Below, in pieces: positions 10,506 through 22,741 of a DNA stretch of 64,000 nucleotides. The stretch's first letter is position 1. Each line of letters opens with the position of its first letter. Below the pieces are notes generated by a model. It had not been told where the DNA came from. It searched no databases and saw only the letters and a list, made by a program, of their open reading frames with translations. A program made the position numbers and the translations under genes. Source of the stretch: Phaeoceros laevis (taxonomy: Eukaryota > Anthocerotophyta > Anthocerotopsida > Notothyladales); contig JBNGIQ010009496.1 in NCBI GenBank assembly GCA_049999765.1, forward strand, positions 420,459 through 484,458, read 5' to 3'.

Positions 10506-11774
10506 CTATGACACATAGTGGGGATTCGCCCGTGCTGCCATACCCGCAAGTTGCTGTGATACCTGCGCTTGCTTCACTTTGGCACATGTTGCTCTATGGA
10601 AAAACTGCTCCCGAGCTAAACCTCGTACATGCTTCAGGTACTGATCTACAGGTATTACCCCCTCCTGAGCTGCCCTATCAAGGGAGTACAAAATATCCTC
10701 TATAGCAAGATCAGCAGCAGAGCAGTCCAGTAGCTGTTTTGACAGAGCATCTGTTGGTTCAAAAACAGTATCAATGTCCAAATCTTGGGCCACTTTGTCA
10801 TTCTGCTTGAGCCATGATTCAAGCACATCTGTATTGGTCAACAAAACCTGGAGCTGTGCCTCCAACCCTTCTTTCTCCTCTCGCAACTCCCTTACGCCCT
10901 TGTCAATTTCCTCTGCCCTGCGAGTCAAGATGGACTGTGTGCTGAATAAGTTTTCCATCTCTCTTTCCCTGTCTTTGATTATCTCGTCCGAATCACGTTG
11001 CAACCTAACCGTCAAAGAGCTCACCGCGTTCCTCTTGAACACCTCGCTGGGGTCTTCAGTCCTACTGGGCAGGTGCTGCTGAGAAGAAGGTGCCTGCTGC
11101 TGTTGAGAAGTATATGGGGGATAGGGTCTAATCTGCTGCGAATTACCTGGCGGGCCCAGAGGAGAGTGGGGAGGGGGAAGGTTGGGATTTACATAGCCAC
11201 CTCCTCCTGCTCCTCCAAGCATGGGATTCATACCATGGAAGGACGGGGTTGGGGGAGGGGGTCTAGAAGGAATGGCAGTTGGTCGGGAATACAAAGGCGG
11301 ATCTTGCCCAAAAACAAGGGACAAATTTTGCACCAATTCAACTAGGTTAGATCTGGGGTAGAGCCACTGCTGCAAGTAGGACACAGAAACCATTCCGGAC
11401 CCATCCACACAAGGATGCCGCGGTTTGATGATCATGTCCCTGGTGGGGGTTACATACACCAGAGGTGGATTCCTGGGGTACGCCTCAAGCAGCCACATCG
11501 TGACCGGGATATTATACTTGACATCCTGGTAGTACATGGGAATAGTGCCATCAGCTTGCAGCAGATTCACGGTACGCCCGTCATTGTGAGTAAACATGGC
11601 AGTCTTCACCTGCAGGCCTGGGAAATCCTGAATCACCTGCACAAGATGCTGCCGAATTGTCAACTTCACCTCCTCCTCGTAGGGCAGAGACTGAGGACCC
11701 CGCTGTGACAACACCGAATTCAGGAACTGCATAAACGCGTGAGACGATTGGCTGGTCGACATCGACGACTTCAT
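10506..11774 (-). CDS. ELC: ELC / VPS23 (TSG101) ESCRT-I subunit
   Basis: A single-exon gene for the ubiquitin-binding ESCRT-I subunit VPS23/TSG101, called ELCH in plants, which sorts ubiquitinated cargo at endosomes. The start is the ATG at 11774 (422 residues); a second ATG at 11762 is equally possible. Residues ~20-160 form the UEV domain, with MWLLEAYPRNPPLVYVTPT and PCVDGSGMVS..YL..W. A Pro/Gly/Gln-rich linker (~165-235) follows, then a coiled coil (~245-330, EEIDKGVRELREEKEGLE). The C-terminal steadiness box contains YLKHVRGLAREQFFHRA. Arabidopsis ELC genes are also intronless. It diverges from the RING ligase gene to the right. See the adjacent exon at 10228-10401 for a possible alternative end. 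Confidence 0.94.
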   Translation of the reverse strand: MKSSMSTSQSSHAFMQFLNSVLSQRGPQSLPYEEEVKLTIRQHLVQVIQDFPGLQVKTAMFTHNDGRTVNLLQADGTIPMYYQDVKYNIPVTMWLLEAYPRNPPLVYVTPTRDMIIKPRHPCVDGSGMVSVSYLQQWLYPRSNLVELVQNLSLVFGQDPPLYSRPTAIPSRPPPPTPSFHGMNPMLGGAGGGGYVNPNLPPPHSPLGPPGNSQQIRPYPPYTSQQQQAPSSQQHLPSRTEDPSEVFKRNAVSSLTVRLQRDSDEIIKDREREMENLFSTQSILTRRAEEIDKGVRELREEKEGLEAQLQVLLTNTDVLESWLKQNDKVAQDLDIDTVFEPTDALSKQLLDCSAADLAIEDILYSLDRAAQEGVIPVDQYLKHVRGLAREQFFHRATCAKVKQAQVSQQLAGMAARANPHYVS

Positions 11775-12404
11775 GCTGCAAAGAAGGATAATCCCCACGC
11801 TCTTCTCCAGCGCCAGAAGTCTTTCGGACGACGACGCGGTGAGGAACTAGACTAAGTCCCAGCTGGAAGCGAAAGCTACGTAGTGTATAGCGTGTTGTAA
11901 AAGAACGTCCATACGCGGCACCTTCGCGGTAGCCCTCGACGAACAACTAGGGTTTAGCTAAGAACTAGTCAAGGCTACAGTGGACTACACCACGCTCCGT
12001 TTCCGCAAGGGGCGGAGGTGAGCGAAGTGGTGTCAGAATGCGCATGCGCTGAGCTATGCCGAGAGGTCTGGCATAAAGGGCGACTTGTTTGAAGCTTCGC
12101 AAGGGTCAGGATCTGTCTGTGTTGGCGGCTGGTCCGGACTCTGGAAGAAGGTGCATAGATCTAAGGTTGTGGCACTCGAGCTAACTGCGACGGCTGTGTG
12201 GCGGATTGTTTCATCATTTGAGTCGCTGGTGGCCTTGGAATGTGGTGAAAGCAACTGAAGTTTAGGTTTTGTGTCTCACTCACACGTTGGGCCTTGGGAT
12301 TCGGTCTGGCAGGTTGTCTGAGGTAGGTGGCGCTGTTGCAGGAGTGTAGATTCTTCCGAAGGTTTTTCTCTGTAACAGCTGAAGTCGGGGTCTGGTTTCT
12401 GAGT
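11775..12404. promoter_or_regulatory. Divergent promoter region, ELC and RMA-like gene
   Basis: About 630 bp separate the two start codons. A telo-box-like CTAGGGTTT (AAACCCTAG on the other strand) lies at 11947-11955, close to the ELC start. The right half probably carries the transcribed leader of the RING gene. Confidence 0.4.
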
Positions 12405-13163
12405 ATGGATTCTTCCAGCAGCGGTGATGGCAGCGGCAGGAAGTATGTGGATGTGAGCACTATGTTTCCTGCGGCTTTGCCGGGCTCCAGCTCTGCACGC
12501 CGTGGAGATAACGACCCCGTCCCAGGGGAGGAAGGGACCACCACTGGTGCTGGCTCGAGCAGCAGCGATGGAGGGAGCTTTGATTGTAACATATGCCTGG
12601 AGCTGGCGCAGGACCCTGTAGTAACTGTCTGTGGCCATCTGTTCTGTTGGCCATGCTTGTATCGATGGCTCCATTTGCATTCTATCTTGCAAGAATGTCC
12701 AGTTTGCAAAGCCGGGGTGGAGGAGGAGAAGGTGATCCCTCTGTATGGACGTGGAAAGGTTGGGGCTGTGGATCCAAGAACTAAAGCTGTGCCTGGAGTA
12801 AATATTCCTCAAAGACCTCCAGGTCAAAGGCCCGAGACCGTGCGGCACCCTGAGCATGACTTCCATGCTCATGGGTTCAATTTCATGACAGGTTCAGCAA
12901 TCCCAACGGCTAATGCACGCTTTGGCAACATCACTCTTTCAGCTGGATTTGGGCTCTTCCCCTCTCTGTTTGGCTTGCAGCTACACGGATTTCAGGGGAC
13001 TGGCTTCAGTGGAGCTCATGGTATTCACTTGGGAGCTGCCGCAGGGCTTGCCGGGCATGTACATGCTGCACCCCAAGCGCCTGAGCAGCCGCAAGATGCT
13101 TTTCTTTCCAGGATTTTCTTGTTGCTCGGGGTTTTTGTTATTCTCTGCCTTCTCTTCTTCTGA
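12405..13163 (+). CDS. RMA/RNF5-type membrane-anchored RING E3 ubiquitin ligase
   Basis: A 252-residue protein with a C3HC4 RING finger: Cys61, 64, 76, His78, Cys81, 84, 98, 101, in the arrangement CNICLELAQDPVVTVCGHLFC. A serine-rich N-terminal tail precedes it. The extreme C terminus is a hydrophobic anchor (RIFLLLGVFVILCLLFF). RING at the front plus a tail anchor is the layout of plant RMA1-3 and animal RNF5, ER ligases acting in protein quality control. The start chosen is the ATG at 12405 (MDSSSSGDG); the longer frame opens at a GTG. The gene is intronless, and converges with FUT13. Confidence 0.9.
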   Translation: MDSSSSGDGSGRKYVDVSTMFPAALPGSSSARRGDNDPVPGEEGTTTGAGSSSSDGGSFDCNICLELAQDPVVTVCGHLFCWPCLYRWLHLHSILQECPVCKAGVEEEKVIPLYGRGKVGAVDPRTKAVPGVNIPQRPPGQRPETVRHPEHDFHAHGFNFMTGSAIPTANARFGNITLSAGFGLFPSLFGLQLHGFQGTGFSGAHGIHLGAAAGLAGHVHAAPQAPEQPQDAFLSRIFLLLGVFVILCLLFF

Positions 13164-13700
13164 ATTGAACCTGTAGGATCATTACCTGAAGAGCTGACCT
13201 GGTGGCCAAGTCTGATCTACTGCATTATGTCCTTGATTTGCATCTTTCTAGGATGGGCTGGGGGGTATTGTTACGGTGAAATAACCTTCATAGATTAACA
13301 AAACTATGTGTACATTCTACTTGTACTTCTTTATGTCTTATGAAAGTTTCATACTGTACTATTGATGGACGGCGTACACGGGTGCATGAGCTGCGGGCTC
13401 CATAAGTCTGTGTATATTGCTTCGGAGGGAGATTGGAACCTTGGATGTGACTGCTGTGCCAGTTCGCATTGGAACCAGGGCGGACGACGACGATTTGTTT
13501 TCAGCTTCTGGAAGGGTCCACAGTAGAAAGTTTCACGGGGTTCTCAAGCTTCTGCGGCTCTGCATGTGCCACGCTTCTAAATTGTGATTTTATTTGTGGC
13601 TGTGTTGAACACGTTTGTAATTGATGCAATCCAACTGGACAAAGCGTTGCAATTATCCACTTGTGAGCCTCTACTGTCGAAGTACTTCTAACAGTGGAAG
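13164..13700. other. Convergent 3' spacer, RMA-like and FUT13
   Basis: Two genes converge here, so this should hold both 3' UTRs. Nothing else is seen. Confidence 0.4.
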
Positions 13701-15166
13701 TCATTTCCTCTGAACTGTTGCGTTTTTTCCCCCAAGCTCACTTACAGCAGCGCAAAGGCGACACGGCAGGGAATCTAGGCTGGCTGCTCTTGCCCTGGCG
13801 TAGCATCCCACGCTTCCACAGCGGCGCCATGCGTGGTATTCAGCATAAAGGACAGGGTCGCCTGCAACCTCATTCACGTAGGACGCTAGATTCTCCATTG
13901 TACTAAAACTGAAGCCATCTATGAAGGAGCCAGGGGGGACGAAATCCAAAACATTAGGTGCTCCAAAGTAGATAGGAACAGCTCCTGCGTCCAATGCGTA
14001 AAACAGCTTCTCCGTGACGTAACTCTCCGTTCTGGTGTTCTCTATGGCGAGCACAAACTTGTAATGTGACATCGCACAGTGAAGATGCCCGATCAACTGG
14101 AGCTCATCTGTTTTACAGTCCGGGTACATGGAGAAGATGGTTTGGGCACCCATGTTGTTCAGGCACTTGCCAAATGAATGATGTGGCAGAAGAGTGAGGA
14201 TTCCTCTGGCAAGTCGCTGTCTTTCAGGCAAGCATCTTGATGAAGACCAATAAACTAGGGTGTCCTGGCCACCACACGGGAGTGCTTCACAGTCAATGCT
14301 TCAGAACAGGTCAACATATGCTTCTGGAACAGGGTCGTAAGTGAATACCTGGTTCTTGTAGGAGGACAAGTAGTAGTTCCGGTGCACATGAAACATATGC
14401 CCAGCGTAGGTGGCCTGCACATCATCATCAGCATGATAGCTCACGAATAGCTCCTGAGCTGGTGCCCTGTCTCTACCTGCTTCCAAATTCAAAAAGACTC
14501 GAAGCGCTTCCCCATGCTCTCGCTGAACAAAGAAGAAACACTTTGTTGACAAAATGTCCGAGTCCTCACGTTGAAAGCCAGGTCAATTCACCCGAACAAC
14601 GCTAACACTCGGCTACAAATGTATCGACTTACTTCTTCCGGAGGTTGCAGAGTTTCGTAGAGCAGGGCATCTGGCTTGTCTGCCAGCACACCTGACTTCG
14701 TCCATAAGCAAGTCAAGCCGCATCTGCAAGCGTAAAGGTTGTCTAAGCTATCTGGAATCCATGTTGCCTGTTCCACCCTGATTGCCACATGTTGAAGCTT
14801 CAGCTGGCCACAAGCCATAACATCCACGCCCTGTATGCTCTGAACTGTGGAGGCACTGGAAATGGAGCTTGCCATGTCCAGCTCTGCCTTGTGCTTCTCT
14901 CTGAAGCGTTTGCACCCGACTTTGGCATCCCAAATCTTATAAGAGGCCAGCAAACTAGACTCAGGCACAGAATTGCTCTGGTAGACTTGTTTTCCGGCTC
15001 CGCTGGCCCATCGAACCAGGCCATGAGCAGAGTAGAAAGGCCCAGCCACGCAGTAGGTAACGACGACACAGCCGAGGACAAGGCCGCGGAAATCCACCTG
15101 TGGATACCTCAACCTCCCAAACATTCTAGCTGCTGCTGTCCATAGTCCTTGCGTCGTCTCCAACAT
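13701..15166 (-). CDS. FUT13: Alpha-1,4-fucosyltransferase (GT10, FUT13-like)
   Basis: A Golgi type II enzyme that adds alpha-1,4-fucose to complex N-glycans to make Lewis-a structures. Exons are 15166-14633, 14522-14349 and 14264-13701, all joined in phase 0, giving about 423 residues. An N-terminal membrane anchor (RGLVLGCVVVTYCVAGPFYS) precedes a cysteine-rich stem (NLYACRCGLTCLWTKS). The catalytic part carries DTLVYWSSSRCLP, then HHSFGKCLNN and FVLAIENT..ESYVTEKLFYALDAG, then PIYFGAPNV, which is the GT10 donor-binding motif. Segment order and the CRCG.TCLWTKS signature match Arabidopsis FUT13 rather than core alpha-1,3 FUT11/12. The start is the first ATG of the frame; an ATG 14 codons later would give a shorter cytosolic tail. 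Confidence 0.92.
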
Positions 15167-15780
15167 ATCAGCGGGAGATATCAACTCTGCAGACGAGCTA
15201 AGCAAATTGACTAAGCAACGAGGGACAGCCTGTATATGCAACTACCAAGGTCGATCTTTGGTGCCATCCTCCCCAGTTCAAACGTTCAAACATCGTGAAG
15301 CTTCGAAACCACGAGGCAGCTCGATACCCTTACAGACACGAATTCGAAACCCTTACCAGTTCCGAGTCTGATGTCGATACTGCACATGTGCAAGGTTGCA
15401 GTAGTTGAAACTGCATCATTTTCCAACCGCCTCGTGATTCGTTGTCGCAATGTCTGTTCATTGGTCCACGTCATGTCACTGTCCATTCAGAATGCATGGT
15501 ACCGAACGAAGATGCAAACTCCTCGTGATAGATACCTTCCTACTTTGACAGATGACTTTGAGAAGTCCCATTCACATCCCCACTGGCGGATGATGGTAGT
15601 CTAATTGCTGAGATGGACACTTCACCATCTCGCAGCTGTGCTATATTTTCTATACACAACCCACGCTGTTGGGCAGTATTACTGGTGTCTCTACGACACC
15701 TAAAAGCCTCTGTAACAGCTGCTACTTCGAAATTTTATGTTCAAAACTTCTACAATCGCTTTTCCGCATTACATAAGCTC
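15167..15780. other. Intergenic, FUT13 upstream
   Basis: This is the putative FUT13 promoter and the 3' UTR of the neighbouring transporter. No gene-like ORF or motif was recognised. Confidence 0.4.
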
Positions 15781-17810
15781 TTAGGCGGCAGCATACGACA
15801 GCAGCGCAATACCCACTATGATCACTAACCCAGAGCCCCAATACTTCGCAGCGGCATCGTCCCTTATTTCGTCGTAAAGAAGCATGCCCCATATTCCAGC
15901 AACAAAAACCCCGCATTGGAAACTGCACATATCCAAGAAGCAGTCGGTTAGTGAGCTGCCACAATGGATGCAGGAAAAACCACTTGAATAAAGGGTGGGT
16001 TGTGGGGTCTTACATGGGATATGCAACGGGGTAACCGAGGTAAGTGATGGCAGCAACGCTGAGCATGTTTCCTGCAAAGACACAACATCGATGTTACCAA
16101 TCTCGTCTGCAACCCATCCACATTGTCAGGTGAATGCACACATGAGGATATTGAAGAGGTCCTCCATAAAGTCAAACGCTTACCAATGTTCCAAATTATT
16201 CCCGAGGCAATGCCAGGAACGGCGGCTACATCGTAATGGAAGTTGGGCCACTCTCGGGAAGTGATCAGGTATGGCAGGGCTGTGACGAAAGGTGCGATAA
16301 TCAGCACAGCAATGCCGAATGGTGGGATGTAGCGCAAACCCTGGATAAATAGCCCAAGCAGCACATTAGAAACAACATTGACCAAAGCTGTGCCAAGGCA
16401 AGCACGCTAGGTGCTCAGTTGTACTTTGATTACCTGAGCTTTGGGTGGTGCCCTAGTCATTGGCAGCTGGAGAAACACAAAGCAGTGAGGGTGGTGTTAG
16501 TGGAGACTCAAGAACCGTCATGAAAAAGCTCTTTTTGCGAATACTCATTCAGACTTCACTCAGATGCTGGGGGGCGTGGTGGAAGAAGGCACCAACCATG
16601 ACGAGACCTCCCAAGACACCAGCAATCACGGCTGACAATACTCCAGACGTGAATCCACCTTCAAGATCGAGGGCTCCCCCTCTCTGTCCAGCATGACCCC
16701 CAAAAAGGAAGTCTGTTCAGTAAAAATCGTTTGCTGTCATGAATGTCGGATCACATGGTAGACAAGAAAAGTCTCATGAATGGGTTACCTCAGTGCTGAG
16801 CAAGGTCTCCAGACGCTCTTCTTGGCCAATTCCAGCTCTTCCAGCAGCTCCTGACCATGCCAAACCAGCTGAAAAAGTTCCGAGCCAGCTTTTGTACATC
16901 AGCATTCCACAAGGAAGGCAGACAATGGATGAAATCAGGAAAGCATCTCTAGAAAGATGGAATTCAGGAAAAACTTCACACAGCACCTTACCTATCCCAC
17001 CAAGGAGGATAAGAATAGCAACAACAGCTACCACAGTGTGGTGTATTCCTCCGTGAGGATCAAATATCAAACCAGCCAAAAATGACACTACACCACAACA
17101 AATGCACAATATCAGCATGTCAAGTCTGATGCAAACTTGGAAGAGAAATGAATGCAACTGCTACCCGTCCACAAGGCAGAAAATTCAAATAGCTTGATGG
17201 ATGTGGCGGTTACCAAGTACGGCTGTCCCAGCCCAGACTCCAGTTGCAACTACAACGAGGCCAAAGTGCACCACACAATCAGTTGGGACCCTGGAACCTC
17301 AACGAAGTAGCTTATCAACTGAGCACAAGCACATGGTTACAGTTTGGTCCGAACTCTCACCTGACACTCCGACAAGTCTCACGGCGCGGAATGCACTAGC
17401 TAGGCTAATGACAAAGAAGAGAGCACTAAGAAGTGCCCACCAGGTCCACACGAATTTCACCCGCAATAGGACCAATAGACTGCTCAGGAATACTCCCACA
17501 CTGCGCACCAACATGCATAAGATGAGCGATGCTTGTTCCTGGACAGAAGTGATACGGAAGAAGAAGGATTTGCTGACCAAGCCCAGAAGTTGTAAATGAA
17601 AGGATCCACTCTCGCTGATCGCACGCTTCGAGATTTGGACAACACTGCGAAGGACCCATTTGCTATTGCTGCCAAAACTGCCAACAGCACCCCAATTGCT
17701 ACGGCCTTGCTTCCTCCCAGCATAAGGAACTCATCAGAGTCCTCGTGGGCAGCCAAGAAAATTTGATGCACCATTCCTCCATTGCGCGCATCTGCGTAGT
17801 AGTCCCTCAT
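15781..17810 (-). CDS. TMEM144-like multi-pass membrane transporter (drug/metabolite superfamily)
   Basis: A nine-exon gene: 17810-17578, 17500-17361, 17297-17214, 17087-16992, 16868-16789, 16683-16560, 16387-16184, 16071-16014, 15922-15781. The phases close exactly and give 386 residues. About ten hydrophobic helices are evident, for example GGSKAVAIGVLLAVLAAIANG, GLVVVATGVWAGTAVL and FQCGVFVAGIWGMLLYDEI. The pattern of GIIWNIGN, then TYLGYPVAYP, then QCGVFVAGIWG..YDEIR resembles TMEM144 and RhaT-like sugar-transporter relatives. The substrate is unknown. The fourth intron (16991-16869) is 123 nt, open in frame and divisible by three, so its retention would insert 41 residues. The family call comes from motif resemblance and topology. 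Confidence 0.72.
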
Positions 17811-18495
17811 TTTGCTTTCAACCTTACTCCGTGTGGAGCTCGGCAAAGAAATTCGACAACAACCTGTTCAATCAAGCGAGCGCGGAGAGAGTGGTGCCCG
17901 CGCGCGGTTTTGAGGAGATTTTTGCGGTCTCTGATTGACTTGGTTGCAGAGCGTGCACTTATGATGAATTGAGCTCGCATGCAAGATGGACAAGTAAGCG
18001 AAGGCCACGGCCGCGTCCTGGCAGCCCCACATGGCCTTCTTCGAAGCGGTACGCGTGTTTTTGGGCCACTTGGATTTCCCGATGAGCATGTCTTAGTACT
18101 CATCCTCTCAAGTCGAGTTGCGCCCGACAAATCTGGGAAACTCTGTAGTGAGTAAATTCATACTAATTGGGCAGAAAATTGAACAGGAGTCGGTCAGTCG
18201 GTCGAGACTCGAAAGTGTCCGTACTTAATTAATGGATGGATGAGAAATCGGGTTCAACTTGCAGGTTGAACAGAAGTTAAATAGCACAACCAGTGTAACA
18301 GGACTTGCACGCACGAGAATCATGTGCGGCAGTCATTGTTGTGGAACAGACGAACTAGAAGCAGGCACTTGACGTTCGACACTAAGTACGACACTTCACG
18401 CACTTACATCTGCATCCAAGGTCCTGCTATTGTTGAGAAAACAGAACTTGTATAGAAGTTACCAATGACGGATCCAAGACAAAACAGACACTGTC
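17811..18495. other. Intergenic, transporter upstream / GSH1 downstream
   Basis: No gene recognised. It contains the presumed transporter promoter and the GSH1 3' UTR. Confidence 0.4.
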
Positions 18496-21400
18496 CTAAT
18501 ACAGGAGTTCTCTAAACACGGGGTCCACGGTCTCCCCCCACTTAGTGTGGTACAGGTCGAGAAGCCTTTGGGCTGGGCTTATCCCTGCATATACACCCAT
18601 CCAGCGTTACCACAAGGCGAATGGAGAATCTAAACACACACTCTGCCAACCTAGGCCCTTCTTTGATGAGCAGAAAGACGAACAAGGATCACCACCTGTC
18701 CTAACGACATCCTCCAAATCCGTCAAGAAATTCGCCTCCTTGTAGCCTCTTCTTTTCAGTCCTTCCTGCAATTGTACGAGACAGACGGAGACGATAAGGA
18801 CAGTAGAGCGATGATAAGGGAAAGGAAGTAGAACAGTAGGAGCCGCAAGACAAAATGCAACTCACTTTGGCAAGTTTGTACACATCTTGAGCAACATGTC
18901 GCAAAAGGCCATCGCGGAATGGAGTCTTCAAACCTAACTCTGGAACCTGAAGAAAAAGAGAAAAAACACTCTTGAAACCTTGATACGAAACGTGAACAGG
19001 GCTAAATGGGCAGCTTCAGCTTAGTATGCAAATTGCCCAGTGACCTTTTGTCTGAGCATTGCCCGCTCCCTGTCAGTCCAATCGTTGATGATGTCTAAAG
19101 CACCTGCTAGTGACTCCTCGTCATATAGAAGTCCCACCTGCCATTCCAGGATCACAGCCACTCAGTGATTTGTTCTTCAAACCACCTCCCACAAGTAGAC
19201 CATAATCAACTCCTGACTTCCAATACCCAAAATGCTGGCAATGCACACAACTTCCGCCAAGGACCCCCATCAGCCCCTCTCATTTCCAAATATCTCTTCA
19301 GCCTCACCTGCAGGAAGAAAATTAAAGAACCAGAACAAGTTACATTAGCTGGAGAACATGGCACCTCATGCAGAGAAGGCATGCTGAGTTTACAGTTGAA
19401 ATCACCCCAACCTTGACCACTGAATCCCAAAATAAACTCACGCCTAGTCATAAAGAACAGATGCAAGGCAATCTATATTTACTTCGGGAAAGATTGTTGT
19501 CAGATGATTTTCCCAATCGTTGAGAGTGGGTTTCACACCAGGTAGACAGGGCAGCTTCCCTTGCAAAAAGTCCTATTCAAACAAATACCACATTTCCTGA
19601 ACAGATCAGCCCAACTAGTATGAATCTTACTCGCAATACTGATATTGTTCACACTTGCAGCTTCCAGCAAAAACGATACGTCAGTCAACAGAATCACTAC
19701 AAACTAAGTTCAAAATCTCAGCACCACATACTTTGAATGAAGAACCCGTGCAATCCACATATTGGTGGTTACGGTATGCAAAATACATGGGGACATCCAA
19801 GGCATAATCCACATACTTCTCAAACCTGCAAGGTACGTCACTCAAAACTGAGTACTGTTCTGCAAAACCAGCCAACCCAGGCATCATAAAACTCATAGTT
19901 GACTCGACGTGAAGTACATGAGAGAAGTGCTTACCCAAACCCGTCCTCAAACACAAATGGTAAATCACCCGTCCTGGCTTTGTCTACATCAGTCCATATA
20001 TGGCTGTACCCCAAATGCGAAAACACCAGACAAACTTCAGGACAATGATCTGCCAACTAAGAACTTAACAGGCATTCACACAAAGACAAGGTATAGCTGT
20101 CCAGGAATTCAACGGTTACCTTCTGTAGCTCAGATAACCATTTGGTTTCCCTTCAGTAAAAGGAGAGTTCGCAAAAATAGCAGTGGCCACCTGTTCACCC
20201 AAGTACCGTATCGTTCAAGAGTGCTCAACATAGCTTATCAGGGCATACACACACCCCAATAGTATACACATCCGAGACATAGTAGCCGGACCTACCGGCT
20301 GCAACGCTAGGCTGGCTCTAAACTTTCGGATCATATCTTCCTCCGAATTGAAGTCCAGATTAACCTGTAAAATCAATGGTATATCCAGAAGCATTAGTAG
20401 GAATAACGTATCACAGTATCACAGTACCACATTCTTGCACTGAAAACCCAAGGATGAACACAAGTGGTGCACGGAAAGGCAGATATAGTTTGTTTAGGCA
20501 CCTGTACTGTGCACGTCCGAAACATCATATCCAAGCCGTAAGAGCCAACTTTTGGCATGTAGTTGCGCATGATTTTATACCTCCCCTGAAAATGATGAGT
20601 GAATAAGCCCCAGTTTCCAAATTTTGCAGAAAAACGAAATGCAAATGCTGGAGTCCCACAGAGACCAACAGACGAACCCAAAATCTTGGGTCACCATGAC
20701 AAGACGGGAGTGAGAACTCAAAATAGCACTACTTTCATGCTAGATAACATGCAGGCTGATTACGTACAAGAATAGAAAGTATCCAGACTCACCTTAGGCA
20801 TAATCGGAATATCCTCAATCTTCCATTTGGGTTGAAACCCAATACCCATAAACCTCAAGCCCATCTCCTCGGTAACTGCTTTAACCTGCAGAACGCGGTA
20901 TGCTCCTGTCAGAGTAGATGCAGAACAAAACAGCAAGATTTGCATGAGAGGCGTGAACTGCATTGCAGATTGAACTTCTCGAGGCAATTGAAATTCACCT
21001 CCTGGTCACACAACACAGAATCCAACTTAAAAGCGTTTGGCACATCTGAAAGTTCAGTGTACCTGGTACAAATGTGAGTTGACCTCAGCACATGTCTGGT
21101 GCAGAGTTTCCAAAGGCGCACCACTTAGCTCAAATTGTCCACCTGGTTCGAGCGATATACTTTGCCCATCCTGCATAGCGCGGTATATAGCCCTTTAAGA
21201 GCACTCAATGCAGAAACTGCACAGGCTCACACACATGTAAGATGCAGAATCGAGTTCTTACCAATTTTAGCCCAATGATGTAGTCGCCTTCCATCACTCT
21301 CGTCCATTGGAAGCGCTCTGCCAAGCTTTCTAAAATCTGCTGGATTTCCTCGTACTTCATGGGTCTCAGTGTCTCAGCATCAAAACCAAACTTCTCATGC

Positions 21401-22170
21401 TCTGTGCCAATCCTGAGCGAACAAATCCAGGATTAGCTCAAATCGCCGCAATCCACAATGTTTTGCATGCAGCATCCTTCTACCCTAGCACTAACCTACT
21501 CGAGACATCGACGGGAGGACGGACATTATCACCTGAAGAACTTTCAGGCTTGACAGAGACCTTCCCCAATTGCAGAAAAAAAACTGCAAGCAAACCATTT
21601 TAACTAGTGGGAGCCGAAAAGCAATTCTTCGACCACTAGTACAGTGCAATCCTTCCGTCTTCTGAGCTGGCAACGACATAACCAGACCACCGGTCTCCAA
21701 CAAAGTGATCAGGCAATTCCCACACCACCAGGAATTCGCACATGGATGGCTGCTGCAGGCACCTACCTCCATCTCTCCTTCGGCTTACAGCCGGAGGCGA
21801 TATAATCCACCAAATCCTTCCTTGTGAGCGGCTCCGCTCTGATTGCCACCTCCTCCGCGGGCGGACTGGCAGCCACAATCTGCAGCTTCCGGCTGCGAAC
21901 CGGCCTGCACCAGGTGAGCCCCCTGGCGTGCCAAGCCACATTCAACGTCGCCCCTGTCCGCACTCCGAACTGTGCTTGCCTGTGAGTCCCGCGGGAGGAG
22001 GGCAGAGAAGAGGAGGGGGAGGCAGCACCAGCAGTCCACATCTCGGCCGCCATAGCCATTCCTGCTGCGGCAGCAGCGGCAACAACAATGGGCGTAGAGC
22101 GCGGGAAAGAGGATTGCAAATCGGAATGTGGCCCCTGCTGGCCTGCTGGCTCCACATAAACGCGAAGCAT
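18496..22170 (-). CDS. GSH1: Glutamate-cysteine ligase, plastid plant type (GSH1)
   Basis: Catalyses the first, rate-limiting step of glutathione synthesis (Glu + Cys + ATP). Fifteen exons: 22170-21767, 21412-21262, 21170-21063, 20885-20793, 20585-20502, 20364-20296, 20190-20120, 20003-19935, 19825-19732, 19572-19483, 19307-19227, 19137-19045, 18946-18866, 18765-18696, 18584-18496. They sum to 548 residues with all phases consistent (Arabidopsis 522). The Ala/Ser/Arg-rich first ~80 residues look like a chloroplast transit peptide. Family signatures include [81 protein letters not shown] and a tail DPVFRELLY. The start is the true ATG at 22170. High confidence in function; single exon edges may be off by a base. 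Confidence 0.96.
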
Positions 22171-22741
22171 TCACAGAGACACTTGCTTCGCTGCTGCCTG
22201 CTGACGCTCAGGCTCACGCCAGTGGTAGGGCGCTTCGCCTCTGTAAGTACTCCTGGCGCCCGCCGCCTCGCGTCGGGTAGCGGCACGGAGCTGCGTTTGG
22301 TGTTTCCTCATCCTGGACGGGCCGGGCCGGACGGCTTTCGGCGAGGCCAGCCCCCGCCCGGGATTCTTTTTCCTTGCCAAGTGACTAGCCACGTGCGCTG
22401 CTTACGAAAGAACGGCTGGACCTTCTCCTCACGTCACACCACCACCTGTGATGGTTGACTCCTTCTCCGCCACCTACAATTTCGGAACCACGCCAAACCG
22501 TAGCTGCTCCAAAGGGCAACAGTGGGGCCGAGGTGCTACTGTATCCCTTCCCGACATAACTGTATGGCACGAGGACAGAAGAATATGGAACGTACGTCCC
22601 TTCATGGTTATCTGCTTGGCGGCATGACAAACTTCGTCCCTTGTCTTGAACAATCAGCATGCATGAACACAGCACTCCTTAGATTCCGAGGCCGTCCAAA
22701 TGATGGGCAAGGCTTGTTTTATTGCTCAGCCGCCGGCCTCG
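22171..22741. promoter_or_regulatory. GSH1 upstream region / CPBP gene 3' side
   Basis: About 570 bp between the GSH1 start and the stop of the upstream same-strand gene. It must contain the GSH1 promoter and leader. The part next to GSH1 is GC-rich. No specific element can be named with confidence. Confidence 0.35.

Noticed and set aside
12161-12872. Two long minus-strand ORFs (182 and 198 codons) opposite the RMA-like gene
   Set aside because: They overlap the RING coding sequence antisense, show no domain and follow from codon bias of the real gene.
16947-16991. A possible 45 nt intron in the TMEM144-like gene ending at CTAGAG
   Set aside because: Too short for a plant intron; the 123 nt intron ending in TTTTTCAG gives a better acceptor and a better protein.
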